A stretch of DNA of 64,000 nt, taken from assembly GCF_041154505.1 (NCBI RefSeq), contig NZ_AP028672.1:2582501-2646500 (forward strand), in the 5' to 3' direction. Below the pieces are notes generated by a model. That model was not told the DNA's origin. It saw only the letters and a list, made by a program, of their open reading frames with translations, and did not search any database. This document shows positions 35,656 to 45,798 of the stretch, piece by piece. The DNA is from Acidovorax sp. A79 (lineage in GTDB: Bacteria; Pseudomonadota; Gammaproteobacteria; Burkholderiales; Burkholderiaceae_C). Both the position numbers and the translations under genes were made by a program. How positions within the stretch are numbered: position 1 is the stretch's first letter; each line of letters starts with the position of its first letter.

Positions 35656-36413
35656 TGCAAAAACGCCAGCACCATGTGTTCGGCGTAGCGGCTGGCCACG
35701 GTCGTGACGAAGAGGGGGAAGTCCGCGTGGGCGGTGTCGTCGGCACGGTCGGAGATGGTGCGCACGGCGGCGAAGGGGATGCCGTAGTCGTGGCACACCT
35801 GGGCGACGGCGGCGCCTTCCATTTCCACGGCCAGCACGTCGTGGCCGGCGTCGCGCAACGTGGTGCGCAGACGGTGGGCTTCATCGGCTGCGGAAACAAA
35901 GCGGTCCCCGCTGGCCACCAGGCCGTGGTGTGCGCGGTGCAAGACACCTTCCAACGCATCTGTTGCGTCAGTTTTCAAGCGAAATTGGCCGCTGGTGCTT
36001 GATACACAAGCGCTGGCCGCTTCCAGAAGCAGAGCAGACAATACAGTGTCGCATGCCAGGCGGCTGCGCGTGTAACCCGGGATCTCCCAGCGAGGGAACA
36101 GGGGCGAGGCATCCATGTCGTGCTGGAGGTAGTCCTGCGCCACCACCACGTCGCCCACGTTCACGCCATCGCCCACACCGCCCGCCACGCCGGTGAAGAC
36201 GATGCGCGCCACGCCGAAGCGCTCGATGAGCGCCGTGGCCGTGGTGGCCGCCGCCACCTTGCCGATGCCCGAGAGCGCCAGCACCACCGGCCGGCCGCAC
36301 AGGTCGCCGCGCCAGAAGAAACGGCCGGCATGCACCAGGCGCTGGGGGTGCGACAGGTGCGGGACCAGCGAGCTTTGCTCTTCGGGCAAGGCGCTGAGGA
36401 TGGCGGTGGTCAT
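35646..36413 (-). CDS. mtnN: 5'-methylthioadenosine/S-adenosylhomocysteine nucleosidase
   Basis: Cleaves adenine from methylthioadenosine and SAH; part of the methionine salvage and methyl cycle. Landmarks: LSGIGKVAAATTATALI, FTGVAGGVGDGVNVGDVV, the substrate-binding VEMEGAAVAQV and the catalytic Asp region RTISDRADDTAH. At 255 residues it is about 20 longer than E. coli MtnN (232). The excess matches a palindromic element at residues about 129-148 (EAASACVSSTSGQFRLKT), in a surface loop. A second copy overlaps the stop codon. Start ATG 36411-36413. Confidence 0.93.
   Translation of the reverse strand: MTTAILSALPEEQSSLVPHLSHPQRLVHAGRFFWRGDLCGRPVVLALSGIGKVAAATTATALIERFGVARIVFTGVAGGVGDGVNVGDVVVAQDYLQHDMDASPLFPRWEIPGYTRSRLACDTVLSALLLEAASACVSSTSGQFRLKTDATDALEGVLHRAHHGLVASGDRFVSAADEAHRLRTTLRDAGHDVLAVEMEGAAVAQVCHDYGIPFAAVRTISDRADDTAHADFPLFVTTVASRYAEHMVLAFLQKL
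35970..36027. repeat. palindromic element inside mtnN (in frame)
   Basis: CAGTTTTCAAGCGAAATTGG, CCGCTGGTGCTTGATACACA, AGCGCTGGCCGCTTCC. The halves GGCCGCTGGTGCTTGAT/ACAAGCGCTGGCCGC are inverted over about 13 bases, one of the best-paired copies although it is inside a gene. Confidence 0.8.
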
Positions 36414-36439
36414 GGCCTACGAAACCGACACGTCCCATA

Positions 36440-36541
36440 CCAGCGGACGCCGTGGAACTGGCTTCGCCAGGCCGCTGGCGTCGTCCCCCTTCCCGGCGCG
36501 AGCCGAGAGAAGGGGGAAGCCGCGAAGCGGCTCAGGGGGAT
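36440..36541. repeat. GC-rich 3'-end repeat between the acyl-CoA ligase and mtnN
   Basis: CCAGCGGACGCCGTGGAACTGG, CTGGCGTCGTCCCCCTTCCC, AGAAGGGGGAAGCCGCGAAG, CGGCTCAGGGGGATGG. CCCCCTT pairs with AAGGGGG, and GCCGCGAAGCGGC is a self-paired hairpin. It ends three bases from the ligase stop codon. Confidence 0.65.
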
Positions 36542-36543
36542 GG

Positions 36544-38223
36544 TCATTTCTTGTCGCGCAGCTCGCGGCGCAGGATCTTGCCCACGGGCGTCTTGGGCAG
36601 CTCGGTGCGGAACTCGATGACCTTGGGCTGCTTGTAGCCCGTGAGTTCAGCGCGGCAGAACTCCTTGACCTGCGCTTCGGTGAGCGCGGGGTCCTTCTTG
36701 ACGATCACAAGCTTGACGGCCTCGCCGGTCTTCTCGTCGGGCACGCCCACCACGGCGCATTCGAGCACGCCGGGGCAGTTGGCCACGACTTCTTCGACCT
36801 CGTTGGGGTAGACGTTGAAGCCGCTGACGAGCACCATGTCCTTCTTGCGGTCCACGATCTTGAAGAAGCCGCGCTCGTCCATGACGCCGATGTCGCCGGA
36901 CTTGAAGAAGCCGTCGTCGGTCATGACCTTGGCGGTTTCATCGGGGCGCTGCCAGTAGCCGGCCATCACCTGCGGGCCCTTGATCGCGATTTCGCCGGGC
37001 TGGCCGAGGGTGGTCACCTCGCGGCCGTCGTCGTCGAGCAGCTTCATCAGGGTGCCGGGGAGCGGCACGCCAATGGTGCCGGTGAACTCCTTGGCGGTCA
37101 CGGGGTTGCAGCTGACCGAGGGGCTGGTCTCCGACAGGCCGTAGCCCTCGCAGATGGGGCAGCCGGTCTTCTCCAGCCACAGCTTGGCCACGGCGCCCTG
37201 CACGGCCATGCCGCCGCCCACCGAGACCTTGAGGTTCTTCCAGTTGACGGTGTTGAAGTCGGGATGGTTGGCCAGGCCGTTGAACAGCGTGTTCACGGCC
37301 GGGAAGCTGTGGAAGGTGTGCTTGGACAGCTCCTTGAGCACGGCAGGCAGGTCGCGCGGATTGGGGATCAGGATGGTCTTGCCGCCCGTGCGCATGCTCA
37401 GCATCATGTTCACGGTGAACGCGAAGATGTGGTACAGCGGCAGCGCGCAGATGCTGGTCTGCTGCTCGCCCGCGGGCACCTTCTTCATCACCGGGTCGTT
37501 CCATGCCTCGGACTGCAGCACGTTGGCGATCACATTGCGGTGCAGCAGCACCGCGCCCTTGCTCACGCCGGTGGTGCCGCCGGTGTATTGCAGCAGCGCG
37601 ATGTCGTCGGGCCGGATGTCGGGCTTCTTGAGGGTGCCGCGCGTGCCCTGGGCCACGGCGTCATTGAAGCGCACGGCGCCCGGCAGGTTGTAGGCGGGCA
37701 CCATCTTCTTGACGTTGCGCACCACGTAGTTGACGAGCGCGCCCTTGAGCAGGCCCAGCTGGTCGCCCATGGCGCACAGCACCACATGCTTGACGGGCGT
37801 GTTGGCAATGCAGCTTTGCAGCGTGGTGGCGAAGTTCTCGATGATGACGATGGCCTTGGCGCCCGAATCCTTGAGCTGGTGCTCCAGCTCGCGCGGGGTG
37901 TACAGCGGGTTCACGTTGACCACCACGAAGCCCGCGCGCAGGATGGCCGCGACCGTGACGGGGTACTGCGGCACGTTGGGCATCATGATGGCCACGCGGT
38001 CGCCCTTGACCAGGCCCAGGCCCTGCAGGTAGGCCGCGAACGCACTGCTCAGGGAGTCGGTCTGGGCATAGGTCACTTCCTTGCCCATGAAGCTGTAGGC
38101 CACGCGGCCCGCGTACTTGGTGAACGCCTCGTCCATGAGGGCCACCAGCGACGGGTATTGCGCGGTGTCGATGTCTGCGGGGACGCCTTGCGGATAGGCA
38201 GCCAGCCAGGGGCGATTCGTCAT
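36544..38223 (-). CDS. fadD: long-chain fatty acid-CoA ligase (AMP-forming)
   Basis: Activates fatty acids with ATP and CoA; peripheral to the inner membrane. At 559 residues it matches FadD. The AMP-binding P-loop is LLQYTGGTTGVSKGAVLLHRN, followed by GYGLSETSPSVSCNP, the motif YWQRPDETAKVMTDDGFFKSGD and the C-terminal DRKKDMVLVSGFNVYPNEVEE with the catalytic Lys in PKTPVGKILRRELR. Start ATG 38221-38223, with AGGAG seven bases upstream on the minus strand. Other beta-oxidation genes are not in the window, so the exact chain length preference is open. Confidence 0.93.
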   Translation of the reverse strand: MTNRPWLAAYPQGVPADIDTAQYPSLVALMDEAFTKYAGRVAYSFMGKEVTYAQTDSLSSAFAAYLQGLGLVKGDRVAIMMPNVPQYPVTVAAILRAGFVVVNVNPLYTPRELEHQLKDSGAKAIVIIENFATTLQSCIANTPVKHVVLCAMGDQLGLLKGALVNYVVRNVKKMVPAYNLPGAVRFNDAVAQGTRGTLKKPDIRPDDIALLQYTGGTTGVSKGAVLLHRNVIANVLQSEAWNDPVMKKVPAGEQQTSICALPLYHIFAFTVNMMLSMRTGGKTILIPNPRDLPAVLKELSKHTFHSFPAVNTLFNGLANHPDFNTVNWKNLKVSVGGGMAVQGAVAKLWLEKTGCPICEGYGLSETSPSVSCNPVTAKEFTGTIGVPLPGTLMKLLDDDGREVTTLGQPGEIAIKGPQVMAGYWQRPDETAKVMTDDGFFKSGDIGVMDERGFFKIVDRKKDMVLVSGFNVYPNEVEEVVANCPGVLECAVVGVPDEKTGEAVKLVIVKKDPALTEAQVKEFCRAELTGYKQPKVIEFRTELPKTPVGKILRRELRDKK

Positions 38224-38258
38224 TTTTTGTCTCCTGATAAGTTTTATTGAGGCCGTGA

Positions 38259-38295
38259 GACCGTGCTGATTTTTTCAGCACGGTCGTGCTTTTTT
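38259..38295. terminator. inverted repeat between pntB and the acyl-CoA ligase gene
   Basis: GACCGTGCTGA (38259-38269) and TCAGCACGGTC (38275-38285) are perfect 11-base inverted repeats around a short T-rich loop; the plus strand then reads GTGC and six T. The T-run is on the plus strand, although pntB ends on the minus strand, so its role as the pntB terminator is uncertain. Confidence 0.5.
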
Positions 38296-38314
38296 CGCGG
38301 TGGAATTATGCCCG

Positions 38315-39727
<1,413 letters not shown>

Positions 39728-39761
39728 GTTCTGTGCTCCTCGTGTTCTTGTTGTGATGGAG

Positions 39762-41363
39762 TTACTTGCGGAACATGGCCAGCATGCGGCGCGTCACCGC
39801 AAAGCCGCCGAACATGTTGACGGCCGTGAGCACCAGCGCGGCAAACGCCAGCCACAGGATGAGCCCATCCGGGCGCCCGTTGACACCCGCATCGGGCGGC
39901 GCGATCTGCACCAGCGCGCCGATGGCGATGATGCTGGAGATGGCGTTGGTCACGCTCATCAGTGGCGTGTGCAGCGCGGGCGTGACATTCCACACCACCA
40001 TGTAGCCGATGAAGCAGGCCAGCACGAACACCGTGAAGTGCCCCAGGAAGGCCACGGGCGCATAGGCGCCGATGGCCCAGAACAGCACGGCCAGCACGGC
40101 AAAAACGATGGTCAGCGTCTTGGCGGACATCGGTGCGCCCGGGCCATGGCTGGATTTCTTGGCGGCCACAGGAGCCGCTGCGGCCTTGGGTGCCGGCACA
40201 GGGGCCTGTTTGAGCGGTGGCGCAGGCCAGGTGATCGCCCCATCCTTGACCACGGTGAGGCCGCGGATCGCGTCGTCCTCCATGTTGACCACGGCCACGC
40301 CGTCCTTGGCCTTGCACAGCTCTTCCGTCAGGCGCAGCAGGTTGGTGGCGTACAGCGTGGACGACTGCTTGGCCAGGCGCGAGGCCAGGTCGGTGTAGCC
40401 GACGATGGTCACGCCATGGCGCACCACTGCCTGGCCGGGCACGGTCAGTTCGCAGTTGCCGCCCTGCTCGGCGGCCATGTCCACGATCACGCTGCCGGGC
40501 TTCATGCTCTGCACCATCTCGGCCGTGATGAGCTTGGGCGCGGGCTTGCCGGGGATCAGCGCGGTGGTGATGATGATGTCCGCATCCTTGGCCTGGTCGG
40601 CGTACATCTTGCGCTGCGCAGCCTGGAAGCCCTCGCTCATGACCTTGGCGTAACCGCCGCCGCCCGAGCCTTCTTCCTCGTAGTCCACCTTGACGAACTC
40701 ACCGCCCAGCGACTTGACCTGGTCCGCCACCTCGGCACGTGTGTCGTTGGCGCGCACGATGGCGCCCAAGTTGGCCGCCGTGCCAATGGCCGCAAGACCC
40801 GCCACGCCAGCGCCCGCGATGAACACCTTGGCCGGCGGCACCTTGCCTGCCGCCGTGATCTGGCCATTGAAGAAACGGCCAAAGGCGTTGGCCGCCTCGA
40901 TGACAGCGCGGTAGCCACTGACGCCTGCGGTGGAGGTCAGCGCATCCATCTTCTGGGCGCGCGAGAGCGTGCGCGGCAGGCAGTCGATGGCCAGCACCGT
41001 GGCCTTGCGTGCCGCCAGCTGCTGCATGAGCTCGGGGTTCTGGGCGGGCCAGATGAAGTCGATGAGCGTCGTGCCCTCACGCATCAGCGCCACTTCCTCG
41101 CTGCTGGGCGGGCGCACCTTGAAGACGATGTCCGATGCAGCCCACAGCGCGGCAGCGTCGCCCACGACCTGGGCCCCGGCGGCACGGTAGGCGTCGTCGC
41201 TGAAGTTGGCGGCCTCCCCTGCCCCCGACTCCACGGCAACCGCGAAGCCCAGCTTGATCAGCTTCTCCACCACATCGGGCACGGTGGCCACGCGCTTTTC
41301 GCCAGGGAAAGTTTCCCTTGGCACGCCAATGCGCTGCGGCTGCGGGACTGGGCTTGTCTGCAT
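39762..41363 (-). CDS. pntA: NAD(P) transhydrogenase subunit alpha
   Basis: NAD(H)-binding subunit with a C-terminal membrane part, 533 residues, so the undivided (E. coli-like) form. The dI domain starts [19 protein letters not shown] and contains the NAD loop [21 protein letters not shown] and the RQD-loop region. An Ala/Pro-rich linker ([15 protein letters not shown]) leads to four helices beginning [20 protein letters not shown]. With PntB it uses proton-motive force to make NADPH from NADH. Start ATG 41361-41363. Confidence 0.97.
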   Translation of the reverse strand: MQTSPVPQPQRIGVPRETFPGEKRVATVPDVVEKLIKLGFAVAVESGAGEAANFSDDAYRAAGAQVVGDAAALWAASDIVFKVRPPSSEEVALMREGTTLIDFIWPAQNPELMQQLAARKATVLAIDCLPRTLSRAQKMDALTSTAGVSGYRAVIEAANAFGRFFNGQITAAGKVPPAKVFIAGAGVAGLAAIGTAANLGAIVRANDTRAEVADQVKSLGGEFVKVDYEEEGSGGGGYAKVMSEGFQAAQRKMYADQAKDADIIITTALIPGKPAPKLITAEMVQSMKPGSVIVDMAAEQGGNCELTVPGQAVVRHGVTIVGYTDLASRLAKQSSTLYATNLLRLTEELCKAKDGVAVVNMEDDAIRGLTVVKDGAITWPAPPLKQAPVPAPKAAAAPVAAKKSSHGPGAPMSAKTLTIVFAVLAVLFWAIGAYAPVAFLGHFTVFVLACFIGYMVVWNVTPALHTPLMSVTNAISSIIAIGALVQIAPPDAGVNGRPDGLILWLAFAALVLTAVNMFGGFAVTRRMLAMFRK

Positions 41364-41426
41364 CAGAGGTCTCCTCGAGTTTCGTAATCGTTATGCAAGG
41401 CCGCCAGGCAGGGGAGGGCTGGCGCG

Positions 41427-42152
41427 CTAGCGTCTGGAAGGGGGCGCGGGAAACGGGAACGGCGGAATGGCCAGGTGGCCATCCATCATGCCGGCGCTCA
41501 GGCGCACGGCCTGGGCCAGGTCATGGGCCCACTGCTGGAGGGGCAGGCCCGCGGTCAGGAATTCTTCGTTGCTGCGCGGCCGGACGCTGAGCAGCCGCTG
41601 GTCCACCAGGGCATCCACCGCCACCCAGACACCCGCTTCGGTGACGTAGCGGTAGCCCACATGCGCGTAGGGAGTGCTCAGCGCGATCTGGCGGCTGGCC
41701 ATCCACTGGACCAGGTCGGGCCGGTTCTTTTCGAGCCACCTGGGGCTGCTGGCCCAAAGCTTGAAGCGCAGGCAATCGGCGCGCACGGGGCTGCCGTCCG
41801 CGGGATCCTTGACCACGACGTCCTGTTGCGGCGGGCAGTACCCCACCCCTTGCGGAGACCCACGCAGGTCGCCCGTGCGGTTTGTCTGCACCCGCAGCGC
41901 GGCCAGCCATTCACCTTGCGCACCCCGCAGCCCCACCGCACGGGTCTGGAGCTGGGTACGGCCTGCGGGACCGGACATGGCTTCTTCGGAAGTGCCCAGG
42001 TCTTGCCACGCCCCCGGCGGCAACACCAGACGGGCCCGGCCGACGGGATATTCGGACTTGGGGGGAACGGTCAGGGGCGCGCACGCCACCGTGAACACCG
42101 TCACAGCCAACACAGGCAACAGCCGCCGGAACTTTGAAATTGTCAGAGTCAT
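41427..42152 (-). CDS. hypothetical lipoprotein (241 aa)
   Basis: I do not recognise a named family. Start ATG 42150-42152; signal peptide with lipobox VFTVAC (mature Cys24). The mature part has mixed alpha/beta composition, two further cysteines (GYCPPQQD and ADCLRFK) that could pair, and no enzyme motif I can name. The tail is Pro/Phe-rich (IPPFPFPAPPSRR). It lies upstream of pntA on the same strand after a 317-base gap, so it may head that transcript, but nothing ties its function to transhydrogenase. Confidence 0.75.
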   Translation of the reverse strand: MTLTISKFRRLLPVLAVTVFTVACAPLTVPPKSEYPVGRARLVLPPGAWQDLGTSEEAMSGPAGRTQLQTRAVGLRGAQGEWLAALRVQTNRTGDLRGSPQGVGYCPPQQDVVVKDPADGSPVRADCLRFKLWASSPRWLEKNRPDLVQWMASRQIALSTPYAHVGYRYVTEAGVWVAVDALVDQRLLSVRPRSNEEFLTAGLPLQQWAHDLAQAVRLSAGMMDGHLAIPPFPFPAPPSRR

Positions 42153-42401
42153 AGAGAAAGGTTCATACGAATTCGCCTTCAATCATCCCACGGCACCCGA
42201 GTCCGTCCATCGACGGCTTCTGCCATGCAACAACCAGCTCGGTGTAGCTGGTGAGAAATGTGTTGAACGCGCCCTGGTATCGGACACTTCTTGCGGCGCT
42301 GCCGGTGGGCAAGCTGACCGCGAGCTTACATGAAGAAGATCTTGTCGCTGTCACCTTTATCTGCTGTAGAGGGAACTCCCCAGTCTCTGCATGCAGACAG
42401 G
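42153..42401. other. intergenic region upstream of the 241-aa lipoprotein gene
   Basis: Lower in GC than its surroundings, with no open frame that looks coding and no palindromic element. It should hold the promoter for the lipoprotein gene, but I cannot pick out clear -35 and -10 boxes. Confidence 0.4.
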
Positions 42402-42436
42402 CAAAAAAAAGCCTGGCAGCACAACGCAACCAGGCT
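42402..42436 (-). terminator. rho-independent terminator after fba
   Basis: On the minus strand, AGCCTGG and CCAGGCT form a 7-base stem around a 13-base loop, followed by a run of eight T. It is 34 bases after the fba stop codon. Confidence 0.85.
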
Positions 42437-42469
42437 GGGCAGCGGCCCCGCAGGGCCTCGTGCCAACGA

Positions 42470-43534
42470 TCAGTTCACCACTTGCGCCAGAGTACCCGCG
42501 GCGTACTGGGCCGCCACGGCCTGCAGGCTCAGGCCCTTGATCTTGCTGCCCTGGCCTTCGCAGCCGAACTCCAGGTAACGCTGCTTGCACACCTGCTTGG
42601 CGGCCTCGCGGGCGGGCTTGAGCCATTCGCGGGCATCGAACTTGTCGGGGTTCTCGGCCAGGAACTTGCGCACCGCGCCGGTCATGGCCAGGCGGATGTC
42701 GGTGTCGATGTTGATCTTGCGCACGCCGAACTTGATGGCTTCCTGGATCTCCTCGACCGGCACCCCGTAGGTTTCCTTCATCTTGCCGCCGTACTGGTTG
42801 ATGATGGCCAGCAGTTCGGCGGGCACCGACGAGGAGCCATGCATCACCAGGTGGGTGTTGGGAATGCGCTTGTGGATTTCCTTGACCCGGCTGATGGCCA
42901 GGATGTCGCCGGTGGGCTTGCGGCTGAACTTGTACGCGCCATGGCTGGTGCCGATGGCGATGGCCAGCGCGTCGAGCTGGGTGGCCTTGACGAACACGGC
43001 GGCTTCCTCGGGGTCGGTCAGCATCTGGCTGTGGTCCAGCTTGCCTTCGGCGCCGATGCCGTCTTCCTCGCCAGCCTCGCCGGTTTCCAGGTTGCCCAGG
43101 CAGCCCAGCTCGCCTTCGACCGTGACACCCACCTTGTGGGCCATCTCCACGACCTTGCGCGTCACGTCGACGTTGTACTCGAACGATGCCGGCGTCTTGC
43201 CGTCTTCCATCAGGGATCCGTCCATCATGACCGAGCCAAAGCCCAGGTCGATGGCGCCGGCGCACACCTTGGGCGAGGTGCCGTGGTCCTGGTGCATCAC
43301 CAGGGGGATGTGCGGGAAGGCCTCGACGGCGGCCTGGATCAGGTGCTTGATGAAAGGCTCGCCCGCGTACTTGCGCGCGCCAGCGCTGGCCTGCAGGATG
43401 ACCGGCGCGCCCACTTCGTCGGCGGCGGCCATCACGGCCTGGACCTGTTCCAGGTTGTTGACGTTGAAGGCAGGGATGCCGTAGCTGTGGGCGGCGGCAT
43501 GGTCGAGCAGTTCGCGCATCGAAACGAGGGGCAT
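42470..43534 (-). CDS. fba: fructose-bisphosphate aldolase, class II
   Basis: Zinc-dependent aldolase of glycolysis and gluconeogenesis, 354 residues (the CbbA/class IIB-like Calvin form). Landmarks: [35 protein letters not shown] (catalytic Asp and zinc His), [27 protein letters not shown] and [13 protein letters not shown], and [15 protein letters not shown]. Start ATG 43532-43534. In many relatives pyk and fba are close together; here a two-component system and a phosphatase gene separate them. Confidence 0.97.
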   Translation of the reverse strand: MPLVSMRELLDHAAAHSYGIPAFNVNNLEQVQAVMAAADEVGAPVILQASAGARKYAGEPFIKHLIQAAVEAFPHIPLVMHQDHGTSPKVCAGAIDLGFGSVMMDGSLMEDGKTPASFEYNVDVTRKVVEMAHKVGVTVEGELGCLGNLETGEAGEEDGIGAEGKLDHSQMLTDPEEAAVFVKATQLDALAIAIGTSHGAYKFSRKPTGDILAISRVKEIHKRIPNTHLVMHGSSSVPAELLAIINQYGGKMKETYGVPVEEIQEAIKFGVRKINIDTDIRLAMTGAVRKFLAENPDKFDAREWLKPAREAAKQVCKQRYLEFGCEGQGSKIKGLSLQAVAAQYAAGTLAQVVN

Positions 43535-43614
43535 GGTCGTAGGGTCCGTTGAAGGTTGGAGGAAGGCGCTGTCAGCCTGGCAGTGCGGTGGTAACCGCTT
43601 GGTAACCCGTGATT

Positions 43615-45006
43615 TTAACCGGGGGGCGCGGACGGCGGCAGGGGCAAATCCAACCGGAAACAGGTGGTAAAGGGCGCGGGGGCCGGTGCCGCGCCGAACT
43701 GGCCGCCGTGGATGTCCGCCACCCGCCGCAGGATCTCGTGGCCCAGGTGCAGGCTGTCGGAGGTGCCCCTCGCTCCCCCGGAGGCGGGAGCATCGCCAGG
43801 GCGCCGGGCGCCGTCGTCGCACACCTGCAGCCATGCACCCGCCCCGTCAGACGCCCCCACCTGCACCGCGATGTGCGTGCCTTGCGGCGTGTGCTTGAGC
43901 GCGTTTTCCACCAGATTGCGCGCGGCGATGTCCAGCAGCAGCACATGCCCGGACACCCAGAGCTCCGGCGGGGCCGACAGCGCCATGTCGTCGCCCCGCT
44001 GCCACGCCGCCTGCGCGTAGTCGGCGCAGACCTGGCGGGCCACGGCGCACAGGTCCACCGGCGCCTTGGCCTCGTGCAGCTCAGCCCGGCTCGCGCGGGC
44101 CAGGGCCAGCAGCTGGTTGAGCACATGGCCGGCCCGCAGGGCATCCTGGCCGATGCGCGCGATGGCCTGCGCCCTGGCACCGGCCTCCAGGTCTCCGGCC
44201 AGGGCGCTGGCCTGCAGCGCGATGGAGGACAGCGGCGTGCGCAGCTCGTGGGCGACTTCGTTGGCCAGCCGCCGCTCGCGCACCAGCGCCGCCTGCTGGC
44301 GGTCCAGCAAGGTGTTGATGGAGGCGACCACCGACTCGAATTCGCTCCACGCATGGCGCGAGGCCAGGCGCGGCGCGCTGGCGGGGTCGAGGGCGGCCAC
44401 GTCGGCCGACAGGGCATACAGCGGCCGCAAACCCCGCCACAGGGCCAGGCCCAGCGCGAGCGACACCACGGGAAGCAGCCAGAGGCCGGGCTCGATCATC
44501 TGCTCGGCGATGTCCTGCGCGAGTTCATCGCGCTCGCGCAGCTCCAGCAGCACCATGATCTTGCGCATCCGCGCGGCGTCCCATTGCGAGAAGCTGCGCC
44601 ACACCGTCCCGTCCGGCCCGAGCGCCATGTTGGCGAATCCCTCGACCTCGCCAAAGGCCGGCGCCGGCGCGGTGCCGCTGTGATGGAGCATGCGGCCCTG
44701 CGCGTCCCACTGCACGACGCTGAGGGACTGCTGGTAGTCGTGCGACTTGAGCCAGGGCGTGGGGGCGCGCTGGGTGACCTGCGGCCCCTCGGCGGCCTCG
44801 GTCGCACGCAGGTTCAGCAGCAGGGCGGCCACGCTGGCCAGGTGCCCGTCGGTCAGTTCGTCCGCCTCGTGCACCCCCGTCTGGTAGCCGATGAACACGA
44901 AGCTGCCCCACACCAGCGCCAGCGCTCCAAGGCACCACAGCAGCAGCTGGCGCGTCAGGGACGGCCGGCGAACACGGGCCGCAGAGGCCGCAGGAGAATC
45001 ACTCAT
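43615..45006 (-). CDS. sensor histidine kinase, PmrB/QseC-like, with divergent ATP lid
   Basis: Inner-membrane sensor kinase, 463 residues: TM1 at about 21-40, a periplasmic domain of about 130 residues, TM2 at about 174-190, HAMP-like stretch, dimerisation domain with phospho-acceptor His253 ([12 protein letters not shown]) and an ATPase domain with N-box NLVENALKH (364-372). The G1 box, normally DxGxG, reads DDGAR (397-401) and the G2 box, normally GLGLxI, reads LHLGHEIL (419-426), so ATP handling may differ. The ATG overlaps the regulator stop (TCAT on the plus strand), so the two are coupled. Signal unknown. Confidence 0.88.
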   Translation of the reverse strand: MSDSPAASAARVRRPSLTRQLLLWCLGALALVWGSFVFIGYQTGVHEADELTDGHLASVAALLLNLRATEAAEGPQVTQRAPTPWLKSHDYQQSLSVVQWDAQGRMLHHSGTAPAPAFGEVEGFANMALGPDGTVWRSFSQWDAARMRKIMVLLELRERDELAQDIAEQMIEPGLWLLPVVSLALGLALWRGLRPLYALSADVAALDPASAPRLASRHAWSEFESVVASINTLLDRQQAALVRERRLANEVAHELRTPLSSIALQASALAGDLEAGARAQAIARIGQDALRAGHVLNQLLALARASRAELHEAKAPVDLCAVARQVCADYAQAAWQRGDDMALSAPPELWVSGHVLLLDIAARNLVENALKHTPQGTHIAVQVGASDGAGAWLQVCDDGARRPGDAPASGGARGTSDSLHLGHEILRRVADIHGGQFGAAPAPAPFTTCFRLDLPLPPSAPPG

Positions 45007-45710
45007 TCTGCGGGCTCCTGGGGCATGAAATAGCCCACGCCGCGCATGGTCTGGATGCACGCGCTGCCCAGCTTGCGGCGCAGGTGGTGGATGTGGACCT
45101 CCACCGCGTTGCTCTCGATGGCCGCGTCCCAGCTGTACAGGCGCTCCTCGATCTGCTGGCGCGAGAGCACGCGCCCCCGCGCTTCCAGCAGCACCAGCAG
45201 CACCGAAAACTCCCGCGGCGACATCTCCACCGCCTTGCCGCCCTGGTGGACGGTCCGCGCAGCGGGGTCCATTTCGATGTCTGCGTAGCGGATGGTGGGG
45301 GACGCCCGGCCGGCGGCCCGGCGGAGCAGGGCCCGCAGGCGCGCGTCCAGCTCATCGATATCGAAGGGCTTGGCCAGGTAGTCGTCGGCGCCCTGGTCCA
45401 GCCCCGCGATGCGCTGGTGCACCTGGTCACGGGCGGTGACGATGAGCACGGGGGTGGACGGATCGGGCAGCCCCGGAGCCGCGGCGGCAGCGCCCGGGGC
45501 CGGGCTCAGCCGCAGCCGCCGGAGCAATTCGCCGCCGTCTCCGTCGGCCAGCCCCAGGTCCAGCAGCACGGCATCAAAGCGCTCGGCGCGCAGCGCGCTC
45601 CACGCACTGGCCACGCCATCGCACACGTCCACCGCGTAGCCGCGCTGGTGCAGGTTGGCACGCAGCCCGCTGGCGATGCCGGCATCGTCTTCGACAACGA
45701 GTATTCGCAT
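45003..45710 (-). CDS. OmpR-family response regulator, PmrA/QseB-like
   Basis: Two-domain transcription factor, 235 residues. Receiver: acidic pocket EDD (7-9), phospho-acceptor Asp51 (LLDLGL), Lys114 (LAKPFD). C-terminal winged helix with SPREFSVLLVLLEARGRVLS and EVHIHHLRRKLG. An Ala/Pro-rich insert (about residues 69-86) lengthens the loop between beta 3 and beta 4 of the receiver. Start ATG 45708-45710. The upstream region it shares with the PAP2 gene carries a CTTAA-N6-CTTAA repeat, the kind of site this subfamily binds. Confidence 0.92.
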   Translation of the reverse strand: MRILVVEDDAGIASGLRANLHQRGYAVDVCDGVASAWSALRAERFDAVLLDLGLADGDGGELLRRLRLSPAPGAAAAAPGLPDPSTPVLIVTARDQVHQRIAGLDQGADDYLAKPFDIDELDARLRALLRRAAGRASPTIRYADIEMDPAARTVHQGGKAVEMSPREFSVLLVLLEARGRVLSRQQIEERLYSWDAAIESNAVEVHIHHLRRKLGSACIQTMRGVGYFMPQEPAE

Positions 45711-45759
45711 GCGGCGATTGTCGCCGGGCCCGGCGCCCCCGGACCAGCCGCTGCCCGCC

Positions 45760-45776
45760 ATTAAGGCGGTGTTAAG
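45760..45776 (-). promoter_or_regulatory. PmrA/QseB-type direct-repeat operator
   Basis: On the minus strand: CTTAACACCGCCTTAAT, two CTTAA half-sites with a 6-base spacer. It lies in the 88-base divergent region, 50 bases from the response-regulator ATG and 22 bases from the PAP2 ATG. The form matches published PmrA and QseB sites; use by this regulator is inference. Confidence 0.65.
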
Positions 45777-45798
45777 TGCGGCCTTCTATGGTCCGGGC

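Noticed and set aside
36193..38250. A 685-codon plus-strand frame opposite the acyl-CoA ligase
   Set aside because: Antisense shadow of a gene with all AMP-ligase motifs.
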